A stretch of DNA of 64,000 bases from NCBI GenBank assembly GCA_947462335.1, contig OX381707.1:33407618-33471617 (forward strand). The letters run 5' to 3'. Positions 25,981 through 38,790 of the stretch are shown piece by piece. A model generated the notes under the pieces. That model was not told the DNA's origin. It saw nothing but the letters and a program-made list of their open reading frames with translations, and did no database searches. This stretch comes from Harmothoe impar (lineage: Eukaryota; Annelida; Polychaeta; Phyllodocida; Polynoidae). Numbering within the stretch: the stretch's first letter is position 1; each line of letters starts with the position of its first letter. The position numbers and the translations under genes are program-made.

Positions 25981-27806
25981 AGCAGTCAAGCAGTCTGCCT
26001 TCTTCTCCAGGGTAGGACGCAATAGGCGTGGTGTTGAGTGGGAGAGGGGTTGATATCAGCCACGCAACGATAACAGTCATGGGACTAGGCCATATGTTAC
26101 CATGGGGTCGAACAGATTGTCTAATCTGGTATCTGTCTCTGTAATTAATTGGCTCTGATTTTCAGGGTTTTTTTGGTGCGGATCCGCGATTTTATTCTGA
26201 ATTACGTGTGGGCCCATATATCTTTTTCAGCCCTGGGCCCGGGCTGGCCAATAGCTGAGAACGTTATTATCTACCCCTGTATAATTATGCATATTTAGAA
26301 GGCCCTCATGTCAAGGGGCAGCCATGCAATGCCCGTATTGTAAAATAAATATGTAATTGCACACCAATATGTCGCCACTCTCCCCTTTCCCTAGCCGCCT
26401 CCTCCCCACCAGACCTTGTCAGCTTCTCATTACCTCCCCCCCTCCCCGAAGCAATAAAAGGAAAAGGACATTGAATAATCAGAGTCCCTTATTAATTGCC
26501 TCCATGCCATGGGTTCTTATCAGTGAATTCCTCTCATAATATATACCTGTAACGTCGCAGCTATCTCTACCTTAACGACGATGACGACGCCGACGCCGAC
26601 CGTGGAGGAGGGCACAGGGCCGCAGTGTAGGTGGGTTACAGCTGCATGGGGGGCTCGGGCAGCATTGGACGCGGCCTCCGACGCAGCGACAGGAGCAGGA
26701 GGACGGCGGAGGGCTGCTGCCTACGTACTGGAGGTAGGGCCCGGAGCAGGAGGCGTAGGAGGACGGGCAGTAGTATAGGACAAGGAGACCTAGGCACTGG
26801 AGCAACAACAACACTGCCACCTCCAGGACACTGTGTTTAGAATATGGCCTGGTGGAGGAGGATAGAGGACTTCAAGGACATGCAATGAAGACCTGGAGGA
26901 GTATGAGTTATAGGTGTGGATAGGCCTAGGATTGGTGACAACTTGACAATAGGCCCTATGACCTCTGACCTACAGACTTACCAGCTACCAGCCTAAACCT
27001 GTCAATGTCCGTCTCCCATCTAGGACCAGTTTTGTGCACATTAAGAACTCTCAGTTACGGCTACTGTGTTGTAGACTGACCTATAGGACCTACTTGGAAA
27101 AGGATGAAGAGGAGATATATGAAGCCCGTGCAAGGTGTGTAGGTGTAAAGGTAGAAAGCTGGCTGATAACCAGCCAGGTGAGAGATAAGAAAAGCCGCCT
27201 TCATGGTGTCTCATCACTATCTCCACCACCACCACCACTACCACCACTGACACTGTTATCATTAGCATCCACACCCACCTGCTTCCATCCTCCAACCCAC
27301 CCACCCACACACCAACCTCCTCCAGTAGCTCTGCAGCCAACACTACAAGCAGGGCCCTCACCTGAGCCCCCAGGAGTGTGGCCTTACAGGTGTTCTCCTC
27401 CACAACAGGCCTGGGGGTCCGGAGGACAGGTGAGAGATCACACACACAGGGAAAGAGGCTTACTGAGATAAGCCGGTCTACTCTGGGTCCTCCTCCTGTG
27501 AATATTTATATTAAATTAGCCTTCCAGCCATCACCATTGAACCCAAAACCAAATCAATCTCTGGACTATTTTGTGCCTTAGGGAGGATCGATCCCATGGA
27601 TTGGGAAAAGGACCTAGAAGATACTCATCCTTAAAAAACACCACCACTACTATAGTTGACTAACCATTAATCCACCAATCTTCCCAAAGACATCAGATTT
27701 CATAAACTCCCCCTCCCTACCTCTCCCCCACAACTACATTCACCACCAGGAGGACCCGGCTACCCACAGGTGGATGTGGTGGTCGTGGGTGGGCAGGGCG
27801 GCCTGG

Positions 27807-27820
27807 GTTGCCATGGTGAC
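27807..27820 (+). promoter_or_regulatory. RFX-type X-box
   Basis: GTTGCCATGGTGAC is a near-palindromic X-box. It is one of two within 80 bp. Confidence 0.45.
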
Positions 27821-27870
27821 AGTAAGGGACGTCCTCCAGGGCTGGTGGTTCGGGCAGGAGGAGACAACGC

Positions 27871-27884
27871 GTTGCCATAACAAC
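27871..27884 (+). promoter_or_regulatory. RFX-type X-box
   Basis: GTTGCCATAACAAC has both X-box half-sites (GTTGCC, and ACAAC in place of GCAAC) with the usual spacing. It pairs with the site 51 bp upstream. In animals RFX pairs often mark ciliary-gene promoters, but no such gene is visible here. Confidence 0.45.
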
Positions 27885-28199
27885 GACGAGTTGGTGGATA
27901 GCACTGCTGCAGCAGGAGCTGCTGGAAAGACCTCCTCCAGTAGGAGGAGGGAGGTGTGGGGAGGACCTTCTACTAATACCACTTCTTCTGGTACTACTCC
28001 AGGGGCTGCTGTGGTAGTGGTAGTGGCTCAGACTGGCTTCTCCTGGTGCTGGTGTAGGGCACTCAAACAGTGCTGTAGCCTCCAGTGTCCCAGTGTCACC
28101 ATTGACATCCTCCCAAACTGAACTGATCCGGCCTGATCTGCTCATCATAAGGAGTTGAGCTACTCCTGGTCTGCACTAGTTCTTAACTGCGCTCTTTGT

Positions 28200-28385
28200 A
28201 GAACTAACAACAAGGGAAACTGCTGCAAGACTGACTGGGCTACTCCCACAAATTGAGCTGCTTCCAAACCGATCCACTGCTTGCAAGCTTGGACTTTCTA
28301 GAACTAACAAGTGGTGGAATGCTCGCAGACTGACTGAGCCACTCCCACAAATTGACCTCCTTCCAGACTGAACCGATACAAAGGT
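28200..28385. repeat. 99-bp imperfect tandem duplication
   Basis: Two units share AGAACTAACAA, GACTGACTG.GC.ACTCCC, CACAAATTGA and CTTCCA.ACTGA-like words at a spacing of about 99 bp. Confidence 0.75.
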
Positions 28386-28409
28386 GGATGTCTCCTAAAT
28401 GAGCTGCTC

Positions 28410-30030
28410 ATTATTCAAGCAGTAAGCAGGTTATCTCTACTGAGGGACACTGTCTTTATAGTTACATAGTCCATATTCATGTCAACATAGACTTAAACTG
28501 GGATTCGCCCCCTGTGACTCCCCCTTTGTCTTTTGGCTACAGCTAAATTGATTTAATTACTTTTACGTATTGAATATTGAGGAGTCTAAGTAGGTCTCCT
28601 CGGGTTAATTAATGAGTTAAATCTTCCGAATAACTCCCATATCAACACGAAAAGAGCCTAGGGAGATCTCGCACTGCCAGTGTAGATCAAAATCTTTAAC
28701 GCATCAGCAGTAAATGGATTTACCATCTCAAATAATTAACCCAAAGAGAAGGGAAGAGAAGAGGTAAATTTCACTGCCCATATACTCTGACCTTCTACTC
28801 CAAACCCCAGGCACAACCCTCCGCCCCCCTCCCCAGTCGATGAAACTCCCATTAAAATCATTTCTACCCCGCATATAAGAAATAATAATAATTGTATTCA
28901 AAAGAAGTCAGGGCCTTGGGATGACACCCCTCTTTATTTGCCATAACGACCACAACAAACAACGGCCACCCAGAATAAAAACCAACAAGGTTCGGTTTTC
29001 ATCAGGACGCAATCAGAATCTGAGCCAAGAAACTGAACTCTGAAAATAAATGTTTAAAAAGAAGGAATTTGCAAAAAGGGACGGAAGAAAGGGCAAGGTC
29101 CTGTTTTAGTTGATGAGCGGCTTGCAGTGCTGAGTTGCTCAGAGGCATTGAGAGCTGCTCCGTGTTGTTGGGGAGTTCTTCCTTCCTCTGGGGCATTGCC
29201 TCTTATTGCCACCTTGGGGGCTGTTAAGCCTTCCAGCTCAGGGTGTTACTCATAAAGAGGAGATCCTATTGCCACTCAGCTTTCTTAGAGTGACTTACCC
29301 TGTCCCTGACTTTGTGGGTATTTTTATTTCCAAGATTTTAGTCTGGCAGGGCATCGGCACCTATTGCATTTTGGCTTCGATGGTATATCTGTTCAACCAT
29401 TGAATAAATCAAAATTAAGCTTTAAATAAATTTGAGCTTAGAATTGTGACTGGTTTAAGCTGTATGGCACACCATTAGGCTGCGGCCTGTTGTGACCTGA
29501 CCTCTTGTTTAGCAGTTGGTGTTTTGCTCTCATCTACTCCCACCCATGACATTTGCACACTGAGCTTTTCTGTCGCTGAGGCGCTGACTCGTTGTCACGG
29601 CTAGAGAGGAGCTGTGACCTGCTCATCTCAAGTAGCAGTGCACTTAGTAGAGGTATTATTATAATAGTCACAAACGGAATTATACTGGATCGATTAAATA
29701 CTTGAAATCGGGTTGGGTGTCATTTTATTCTTCTGCAAACCTTTAGGTGTTAATCATGCATTTTATTCGGGTGTCTACCAATACTGTTTAAGGCTGTCTA
29801 TGGAAATAAACGCTGGCTCAAAATTGAGTAAGGATCTGCGAGAACCCACTTTAGGGAAGCCATAGTCACCCTACCTCAAATGTTGCTGACAGAGTCGATA
29901 CTGCTGCACCTTTTAATCATTTATTATTATTCTCACTTGAATTCTTAATGAATAACTGAGTACTGGCTCCAATATTTATGGAACAGCTCAGATAAACTCG
30001 GACAGCTCACTGCATGCAGGGAGGCCATAG
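28410..30030. other. No gene seen
   Basis: AT-rich unique DNA. One GAGCTGCTC word lies at 29152-29160. No coding signature, RNA gene or long repeat is recognised. Confidence 0.5.
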
Positions 30031-30930
30031 GAGCTCTCCTCCAGTCCATTACTGGCAGCGCCCACTCCGCTGCTGCTACTAATACCTGTGCTGCCAATGG
30101 CTGCAGGTTGGTTACTGGAGCAGGCCTTGGCAGCTCCTCCTCCAGCTCCTCCAGCGTTCTGTCACAAGACCCAAGGTGGCAGCATGATTGAAAATAGTCT
30201 CTGTACCTTTTCTGCGATCTTTGCTCACTGGCTGCTAGAGTCTTATACATGTAGAGTAGGTGAGCTCCCTGTTATAGTCTAATTTCAAGATTATGCTGGT
30301 AGAGTGGTGACTCCTCTGTTGTAGAATTGAACCAGTCAGAGACTATCTTCACACATCCACCTCTGCACCAGAGTGTTCCTCCTCCTCCAGGTGGTGACTA
30401 CTGGAGGTGGGAGGTGGTGCTGGCTGCAGGTGGCTAGGTAGGTGTGTCCTCCTCCTGCTCCTGACTGCTGACTGCTGGGGGACACCTCCTGCTCCTCCTC
30501 CTGTAGGTGTTAAGGCTCTACTAATTAAACCAGATCAAGTGTCAACATGTCAGTGTGCTGGTCAGTACTCCCTGGAGGTAGCACTTCCACTGGTGGACAT
30601 CGCCCCACTACCACTACTTAACTGATAACATCACCATCATTACCATCACTACGACCATGTGCATGTACCACTATTATGATTACCATTACCAGGAACTACT
30701 GACTGATTCTACAGTTGAAGATAGGAGCAGACACTCAACGACTGACAGCCAAGAGGGATCGGCACATGTGGCTAAGTGTTGTGAGTTGCATAGGATCCAG
30801 GTGGATGTTTTTTTCTTCACTGTGAAGAAAGTGGCATAGAAGGGTAGATAGGTGGTTACATAGGCAGCCAACACTAAGGCTACTACTCCTACCTTCACCT
30901 ACCACCCACCACTACTAACAGGAAGATATC
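30030..30930. repeat. Triplet- and CTCCTCC-rich stretch
   Basis: Short-period CTCCTC, CCAGGTGG, TGCTGACTGCTG and CCATCA words dominate. Open frames on both strands at 30088-30625 follow these triplets. Composition resembles the 26.6-28.1 kb island. Confidence 0.55.
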
Positions 30931-31159
30931 AGACTCGGCACTGTGCTGTGGTGATTTGAGCTATCCCCAAGAGATAGCATCTCACGCCATATGCGTGATG
31001 CCCTGACCTACAGGCCATTACAGACACGTGCTTGGGATTGCTCTTTTCAATTCATCCTTAGTACCTATTGTTATCCTCACACATTGCCATAGTGTTAAAC
31101 CGAGGGTAAGACACTGGAGGAATTCTCTAAGCCCACTGGAGGGCATATTACAATACCTG

Positions 31160-32180
31160 AGATATCCTCACTGACATCCACCTGACTGATAGGTACTGGA
31201 GGAAACCAACTACTCATCCAACTGCCTCACTTTTCTGGCACAGGGGACTTCCAACTAGGCCCATCTGCCTTCCAACTCCTCAGGAAATCCCCCACAGGGG
31301 ACTGGTTCGAAAAGTGGAGGTACCCAAGTTTGGAATTAGCCCCCAGAGGCCAGCAGGCAACCCAGCCAAACACGTACATTTCTCCAACCCCCTGTCCCAC
31401 CTTACTCTCTCCCCCCAACCTCCCACCCCCTCTCTCTGGTAAGTGTACCCTGGTAAGTCTCCCTCACCCTTCCAACCACCTCCCCCACCTCCCACTCCAC
31501 CCATTTCGATCCCCTACCCATACATAGCCATTGCTGCAACATCTCCAACACTTAAACCACTGCAGTGGGATCGTGTACACCATGAGGACCTGGCTGCTGA
31601 GGCCGTTTTGGATTGTTTCCTCCACCATTGCTGGATGGGAGCTGCTCGCTGAGTTGGTGAGTTTCTCATGAGCTGCTCATAATTTGGCTCATCTGTCCAT
31701 GGTAAATTGCTCTTTGGGCCATATAACGACAGTGACAGGGAGTATAGCTGCAGGGCCCCCGTGGAGTACCCCGTGATACTACTGTTCTACTTAGGCATCA
31801 CAAACTGCTGCAACAACTACAACAACACCAACAGCAACAACAACAGCAACAACATGGGTGGCATACAGGATAAGATGCTGCGCAAGCCAAGCATAGGTGA
31901 TTATTGTGAATGACCTGCATTTTGACTATTTAGTGTTGGTGGTTTGTGACTTGAGTATATAGCATTCACTTCTACTACTACTACTACTAGTACCACTAGT
32001 ACTACTACCACTACTGCTACTATTTCTACTTCTTTCCACTTCTCAAATGGGACACCTACTACCAACCACCACAAGTATCTTACGATCACCCTGAAATAAT
32101 GCAATAACATGAATAAAAACACAAAAAGGGACCATAGTTTCCTAGGCACCAGGTGATCTTTTCCCCACATACACACAACC
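31160..32180. repeat. Cytosine-rich stretch with (CAA)n and (ACT)n triplets
   Basis: C-rich DNA lies at 31370-31520. (CAA/CAG)n at 31809-31855 is read as an asparagine run in one frame. (ACT)n lies at 31972-32030. Two GAGCTGCTC words occur at 31639-31647 and 31670-31678. No gene is supported. Confidence 0.7.
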
Positions 32181-32587
32181 TACCTGAACATAATAGACCC
32201 AACAGTGGGTATAACTATACCTAATGGTTCTAAAGACTCCCCCTTTCAACAATGTACTCTTCTATTGTCCCTTAATAATGCACCGTTCAGCACAACACTT
32301 GATGACAGAATATCACAACCTATAACTAGCCGCGAGGCACTGCCAGAGAGGCACTTATAAGCAGCTATGGCAGAACACACATAGAGCTAAATGCTGCTGA
32401 GCCCAATACCATTTTATTGATGATCAATACAGGTGGGGAGGAGGGGCTAAATGTTTGATCAGAAATGGTAACACAAAAACAGGACAGATTCTCCACTTGA
32501 TACCCTGGGTTGATACCTACCTAGGCCTGTTCACAACCACACATCTTACCTTACTTTCCAATTCTCTCAACACATTGCCTCACTTAA

Positions 32588-32825
32588 CCCTTTAATGACT
32601 GCATAGTGATGAAAACATTGCTAGTAATAATGTAAAAATGCATCCCTGCAGAGTAGAAAATGCTGGTTAGTGCTGCATTCATACATTATGCCGACCCAAT
32701 GGGGCTGGGACCCTCCAGAAGGGTCGGCATGATGTACCAATGCAGTGCTAGCCAGTTGAGCGCCAGCGCAGCATTTATGTATACGACATAAATGTCCTTC
32801 AAGGCAACATGCCATCATTAAAGGG
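32588..32825. mobile_element. TTAA-type MITE, well-preserved copy
   Basis: 238 bp from CCCTTTAATGA to TCATTAAAGGG, flanked by TTAA (32584-32587) and TTGA (32826-32829). Inverted repeats extend well beyond the tips. The middle contains the GGGTCGGCATGATG and GCAGTGCTAGCC palindromic words of the family. The CCC tip next to TTAA is the pattern of piggyBac-mobilised elements. It has no coding capacity. Confidence 0.8.
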
Positions 32826-33445
32826 TTGACACAGGTGGTCCTGATGGGTGGTTTCTCAGGTAACTTCACACCTGAGTTCTCGCCTTTCTAACAAGTGCTA
32901 AACTGTGACAGGTGCAAACCCATCCAGGTAAAGCCAATATTCTCGAGTGCTATCTCTTCAAATGCTGAACTTTCGAAGGCTATATTGTTCAAGGTTCTCA
33001 TCTCTTGTTGATGGTGCAAAACGCTTGGCATGTTGAAATTCCTAAAATATCAGGTGTAGTATCTAGGGAAAGCATGATAGTTATACTATTGACTTGGTAG
33101 TACCTGTAGGCCACCTAAATACAATGTTATCCATTTCGATGACTAGCATTGTTATTCAGAGTGTTTTTTTTCTAATTTGGTTGAGGTTTGTTTTTATCAG
33201 CAGTTTATTGATGAATTTCAGAACTGTGCCACTATCTATTACACTCATACCATTGTAAAGACGGACATGTGGATCTATTATTAATACCTAGATCCATATT
33301 TTATTGAACTGCCTGTGGGTGGTTGTTTGGGTCAGAGGCTCAATCAGAGGGCTGGGAAAGAGATATGAAGCAATGACTACCATCATGACTATGAGCTATA
33401 ACTGCCTGGAAATGAATACGTATCAATATGCTACATGAAAGTATA

Positions 33446-33550
33446 GGCTTTTTGGGCATTGGCAGCTCACTGTATACGTATACATAAAACTGAGTAAGCA
33501 ATACCCATTCCAAGTACACGCAGGTGAGCATATATATGCGAGCTGCTCAC
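33446..33550 (+). repeat. Dispersed repeat fragment with GGGCATTGGCAG core
   Basis: The core GGCTTTTTGGGCATTGGCAG recurs, slightly changed, at 58257-58276 and 54317-54334. A following TGAGTAAGC is shared with the 54.3-kb copy. GAGCTGCTC lies about 75 bp downstream here and about 66 bp downstream in the 58.3-kb copy. This suggests short copies of one old interspersed repeat. Confidence 0.5.
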
Positions 33551-33880
33551 CTTGTATAGACCCAGAATCAGAAACATCCATTAGCTATATCAGGCGCCCA
33601 TAGACCACTCAGTGAAAGGTAGAGCTTCCCAACACTCCCATTGCGCGGCGCTAGCGTCGCCAGGCCTGGGCGGCTAAATTAATAGGGGAAGCATGAGGGA
33701 TGGCGTACCACCCACCAGGAGGAGGGAGGTGGGAGGACAATCAGGGACCGGTGGGTACAGAGACGCGCCCAGCCGCCTACCTGCAGGGTCCACACTGGAG
33801 GACTGGTGCCTGGTGACTCCAGGTGCTGGGGTTGTAGCATTGGCTGATTGGTGGAGTACTATCCATGCCTTAAATTAAAG

Positions 33881-34205
33881 GCTAGGCACGGCTGGGCAGG
33901 GCTCGGTTAGTTTGAGCTTGCCTTGGCTACCCATTGGCTCTTGAGCTGGGCTAAGTCTGGCTTGGCTGCGCTTGGCTAGGCTAGGCTCGGTTGGGCTGGG
34001 TTGTTCTGGGCTGAGCTGGACTGGGCTTGGCTTGTCTTGGCTTGACCATCCGTTGGTCCTAGTGCTAGGCTGGATCTGGCTGGACTTGGTCTGGCTGGGC
34101 TGGGCTGGGCTGAGCTCGGCTTGGTTGGGCTTGGTTGGGCTTGGCTGTGCTTGGATGAGCTTGGTTGGACTTGGCTAAGCCTGGTTGGGCTTGGCTGGGC
34201 GGAGG
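33881..34205. repeat. GGCTTGG/GGCTGGG short-period minisatellite
   Basis: About 325 bp built from 5-6 bp words (GGGCT, GGCTT, TTGGC) in irregular order. The open frames on both strands rich in tryptophan/glycine/leucine or glutamine/proline/alanine are products of it. Confidence 0.85.
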
Positions 34206-35040
34206 AGCTAAAATGAGCATAGCTGGTCTGGGACCTGGGCTGCTGCTAGGAATATAGAAGAGCAGGTGGTGCATATGGGACGAGCCCACCACCCTACACC
34301 ACCTACCACCACCATAAGCACCAGTCAGTAGCAGGTCCCTCTAGCTGCGGTCATTAAGTCGTGTATGCACTGTGTGGGTTTGCCCAACCAGAGTTGAAAC
34401 CATTGCTGCCAACAACCAACCTACTCTACACTGAGTAGTGAGAGGGAGCTAGCTTGCCGCGCCCACCCACCCCCTCCAGTGCCTTCCTCTCTCTGTGATA
34501 CCCCAGTGCTGGATACTATAAACGCCTACCTGGTGGCCATAGCCAGGCTGTGCTGGCAGAAGCTCCTCCAGTGGGAGGCAGCCAGCTGGGAGTTAGTATA
34601 GGGCTGCAGGAGGAGGTGGTGTGTACTCTATCCTGCCCCACCCTGGAGGCGGCAGGACGCTCCGGGCTTTAACCAACAGGAGCACCAGCCTACCTTAACA
34701 CACTGGAGGAGAAGGCAGCAGGACCCTACCCCCTCCACAGGTCTTGTGCTCCTACACTCAGGCCTACATGTAGTGGCTACCTCCTCCCTTTTGATGTGAG
34801 TGTTTTATGACTGCAGGAAGGAGACTCAGAGAGTGCTTATCCAGGGATTGATAGAGCCCTCCCATTGATTGGTCCCACATCACATGATGCTGATGGAGCT
34901 AATTGAGGAGGTAGTGGCCCTTCTTGTGCGACAACCCTCAGATTAAGATACCAGCGAAACCTTCATTCTAGCTAGCTAGCTAACCTGGAACAAGCTACAA
35001 CGAGAACTCACATGTAAATCGTGAGATCTCGATGTGGAAT
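34206..35040. other. No gene seen; CTGGAGG-rich DNA
   Basis: GC-richer sequence continuing the CTGGAGG/CCTCC composition of the preceding 8 kb. No open frame with recognisable content. Confidence 0.45.
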
Positions 35041-35080
35041 TAAGCTTTACTTTTCACCCACAGATGCCACCAGCGGGGTT

Positions 35081-35180
35081 ATTTCCGGAAATGACGTCGC
35101 CATTATGATGTGACGTCACCCACGTCAGCGATCCCATGTTGCCGAGCGACATCTGTTTTCTGCATGCATTCTGGGAAAGA
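35081..35180 (+). promoter_or_regulatory. CRE/ETS/ZNF143-like promoter motif cluster
   Basis: Within 100 bp there is an ETS-like TTTCCGGAA (35082-35090), ATGACGTCG, a perfect CRE TGACGTCA (35111-35118), CACGTCA, and GCATTCTGGGAAA (35166-35178), which resembles the ZNF143/THAP11 promoter motif. These are all classical proximal promoter elements of housekeeping genes, and CpG is locally high. A 71-codon plus-strand frame starts at 35110 inside it but has no recognisable domain. The start of a transcript here is a reasonable but unproven guess. Confidence 0.4.
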
Positions 35181-35199
35181 CTTCATAAAGAGGCTGACC

Positions 35200-38190
35200 C
35201 TGTCGTATTGGCGGACGGTTGCGTGTGGGTGGACACGCGATAGCTTAACTGAACCCTCACAAAAAGGCAATACCCACATTTGGATTGCTGGCCGTTGCCA
35301 AAAGGGATTATTCCACCATTGATGGTAGATACCACTTCTTTACCATGATATGAGATACTAGGGGACACAGGAGTACAACTATTGTTTGTAGTCCCTTTGT
35401 ATTAACTACGATTCACAAATGAATACAGCAAAGTGATGTGTGGTGGACCAATATTGTGTTTTAATATTGTTTCTCCTTCATGATTCCATGGCTGACTCTC
35501 ATCACTGAGCAGCTCATGCATATTTGAGCACCTCCCGGGTGGATAGTCCAATAATAAATGGTCGTGAGCAATAAAACAATGTGTCATACCAATGAGTAGC
35601 AGGTGACAATAACGGTATTACCACGCAGATGGATTACATTGCAGATCACCAAGACCATCACAGGCATGCCTACAACAGCCCGTCGCTTCCTACATAAGTG
35701 ACAACATGCCACAGAGATAAAAGGTGATCCAGAATACAGCAGTATACACTTATTGCAAGAGATACAGAGCCATGAATGAGGACCTAGACAAGGGTTGACT
35801 TGGTGGACAGACATCTGGATATTTCTAGAGACAAAGCTAGAGATCAGAACATTGTTACTGATAAAGACAGTCAGAGAAAGAAAGAAGGAGAAGAAAGAAG
35901 GGGTGAGCAGATGGGAGGGAGAATTATTTTGACACACACACGAGGGAATATAGTGTAAGATGTAAGATACATTTCAGAGTGCATTTCTAGTGTAAGTCTC
36001 ATCCCCACTGGCTGGAGATACAGGACAGATCACTTTCCATTCTGCCACCCTGCCTGGTTATACAAACCACTGTACATAGAGATATCTCAGCTGCACCAAC
36101 AGTTTCAGGAACACCCCGACCCCCATATAAAATCCCCGAAGCAGACCTATTACCGATCCTGAAACTGAGGAACAGAAACCTGTCATCTGAAAGGACTTAA
36201 GAATCAGAATCCCCATGTTATATCAAAACACGAGGAAACTGAGATAAAAGCTCCATAATGTAGCTTATATCCCATGGCTGCATACCACTATCATTGCCAC
36301 ACCCGGATAGGATTAACAGCCTGCATAATCCGAGGTTCCAGTGATTGAAGGAGGAATAAGATTCAAGGATTACCAATTGGAATAACTTCACCATCTTGAG
36401 AAGACCATCCATATTCAAGATGGGTTTCATCCAAAGCAAGTTCCTTCCACCAATAGCGCCAGGTAACGAGACATGACCTCTACCGATGTTGTGGCTTCGT
36501 TTTAATGCTTAATCCCCGGACAACAAGCTTTATATCAACCCTGAATATTCATCCTACCTTCCCTACTGTGGCTCCCCAATAGCCCTGGATACCCAAATTC
36601 ATTTAGTATGATAATTGCAGCCTTTTTTAACATTAAATCCAACCTCAATATGCATCTCGTTTAACCAGCTATATCTATGGCCTGCCTATGCTAGCTATTG
36701 CCACCCGCAATTTATTTACCTCGCATCTGTCATTTCCAGAGCCAGACTATTGCATACACAAACCTCTTTGCTTATTTGATTTGTTTATTTTCAACATAAG
36801 TATGACATTGTGCCCGTATCTGTTGTATATCATAATGATATTTCTAATGCATGAAGCTGTCTGAATCATGTACATAATGTTGTAGCTAGTATTATCTATG
36901 TTTTACACTACAATTATTCTCCCTACAAAATACCAACATACTGTATATCTAACCATAATACAACTATTTCACTTTTACATACTGCATATATGTTTCTTTC
37001 CCTAGGCTACAATGTGAGTGATGTATAACATTTTAACTTGTGTTACTCTCTCTGAACATGCTAATTACGCATATTTCATTATCACTGTCCCCCTTGTATT
37101 CCCATGGAAGCATAGCAAAATATTCATTTAAATGTCTAAATAAGACACGTGTCCTATATACCCTTTAACCCAGGAGCTCTCTGCACCTATGTTAAAACCC
37201 TATTGCGTGTTGACCTTATCCCACACTGCCTAAACGGGATGCACCTTTCCATCCCATTGATTATTTAACAGATAAATCAATGTTAACTTGGGTTAATTGG
37301 CTGGTGATAACTCTTAGAGCTGACCAGTGTACATGGTTTCCCATTTTCTCTAATTAGTTTGTCACTTGGATTTATGGGTGGTGTTTAATTTATGGGAGAG
37401 GATGTATGTATTGAAAAGTTTTTTTTTAGTTGTAATTATCATATTATACCAAATATCATATTAAAGTAAGATTTACACTATAGATTGTTATTTAATTCTT
37501 ATACGACAATTGGCTGGAGGAAAGAAATCATACTGTCTATATTGACTACAAAGCAATCTCTAGTGGAATAAGGCATATATCCTGTATAAAATTATGTTCT
37601 ATTGGCCTCAGTCACAGTCTTGTGATCAGCCTTGGCTGAGGTCAATATCTATAATGCATACAGAGATATGGCTATACTGTATCTACTACATTTATATAAC
37701 CCGGATGATATACCAATATCAGTCTGGTGCCAGTCTGTACAGAATATGCTATAGGGAAAATTGTTATGCTCATGGCAGCCCTATTGGTAAGTGGTGTGGA
37801 CAAAGGACCGGGGAATATGGGCAATTAGAACCCTCATTCCCTCCTAGAATATTCCTGGACACTTATTCAGCTATTATCAGGCTTTGTCTGTTGCATAACC
37901 AGGTGGCCCCATGTCATATTGACACACTGTCCCTTCCATCAGAGCCTGCTTTATGTGGGCACATCGGGCACATCTGTATTCTACAGCCACACCTACATAT
38001 TACACGAGGCTGAAGACTGAGTTTGATACGTTTTCAATGAGTGATGCATGATGTGCATGCATGTTAATAAGTGGGGTTATGTGTTAATCACATGGTCCTA
38101 CTGCCTTAAAATGAGAAAGATCAATAAACCTGGAGGCCATGGAGTATGGCTACACCGTACTCCATGTGCAGTATATGGCTTTAACGTAGA
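35200..38190. other. No gene seen; unique DNA
   Basis: Open frames of 60-139 codons (the longest at 37594-38013) show no family motif. One GAGCAGCTC word lies at 35507-35515. No repeats of note. Confidence 0.5.
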
Positions 38191-38229
38191 GAGTGCTGTA
38201 TCTGTCATGTAATAAACTATCTTGTATTT

Positions 38230-38600
38230 GTATTTCCCTCCTTCTATCAAATCATACTCAATCCCTCTCCTACCATTCACACTGCCTCTCAGTTTGCCTG
38301 ACTCCATCCCTGCCTCCTTTAAATTCCCTTAAATATGTCCTCCATCCGCCTGTCTGTATACCTACCTGTCCCCATATCTACCACCCACCTCACTTGCCCC
38401 TCCGCTATTCCCCCTCCCTATTCCCTCTATAGCTCCCTATTCCCTTCTCTTTTCCCTCTCACCCCCTGCCTTCTCTCCCTTCTCTCTTCCCCAATCGCCC
38501 AGTCCCCCTAGCGCTGTTTGCTCTCCAAGTTCCCTCCCCTCTGTCCATTTATCCATTTATTATCTAACTCCTCTCACCTCACTCCTTCCATTGCAAGATA
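38230..38600. repeat. Pyrimidine-rich stretch
   Basis: CT-rich with CCCTCC and TTCCC words, less regular than the 25-kb tract. No gene. Confidence 0.65.
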
Positions 38601-38790
38601 TGTTGCAGCTTTTAACTGAATACATTGTGCCACATCGCACTAATGGCAGACTCGTGTTCCTTCATGATGCACCAACACAGTATACTTATCCTTCAGAAAT
38701 ATATCTACTCCATGGAATACACATGGTGTATCCATATGTGCAGCACTGATGCGCTAGAGCTAGATCATAGCACTAAAGGTGCTTTGCCTA
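38600..38790. mobile_element. TTAA-type MITE, degraded
   Basis: Contains CATGATGCACCAA, GCAGCACTGATGC and AGCACTAAAGGTGC words in the usual palindromic layout, but the ends are no longer identifiable. Confidence 0.4.

Larger units (their letters stand above)
26560..28130. repeat. GC- and triplet-rich island
   Basis: Dense GGAGGA, CTGGAGG/CCTCCAG, (CCA)n (27225-27255) and CGACGC words occur on both strands. Overlapping open frames up to about 145 codons on both strands follow this triplet bias (glycine, arginine, proline, serine runs). One minus-strand frame (26820-26572) reads like a leucine-rich leader followed by cysteines, but it begins at GTG and has no ATG or splice support. I do not call it a gene. 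Confidence 0.6.

Noticed and set aside
26572..26820. Minus-strand frame resembling a signal peptide plus cysteine-rich peptide
   Set aside because: The first codon is GTG, no upstream ATG or acceptor fits, and the cysteine and serine content follows the GGAGGA triplet bias.
34065..34292. Glutamine/proline/alanine-rich frame
   Set aside because: Product of the GGCTTGG short-period repeat.
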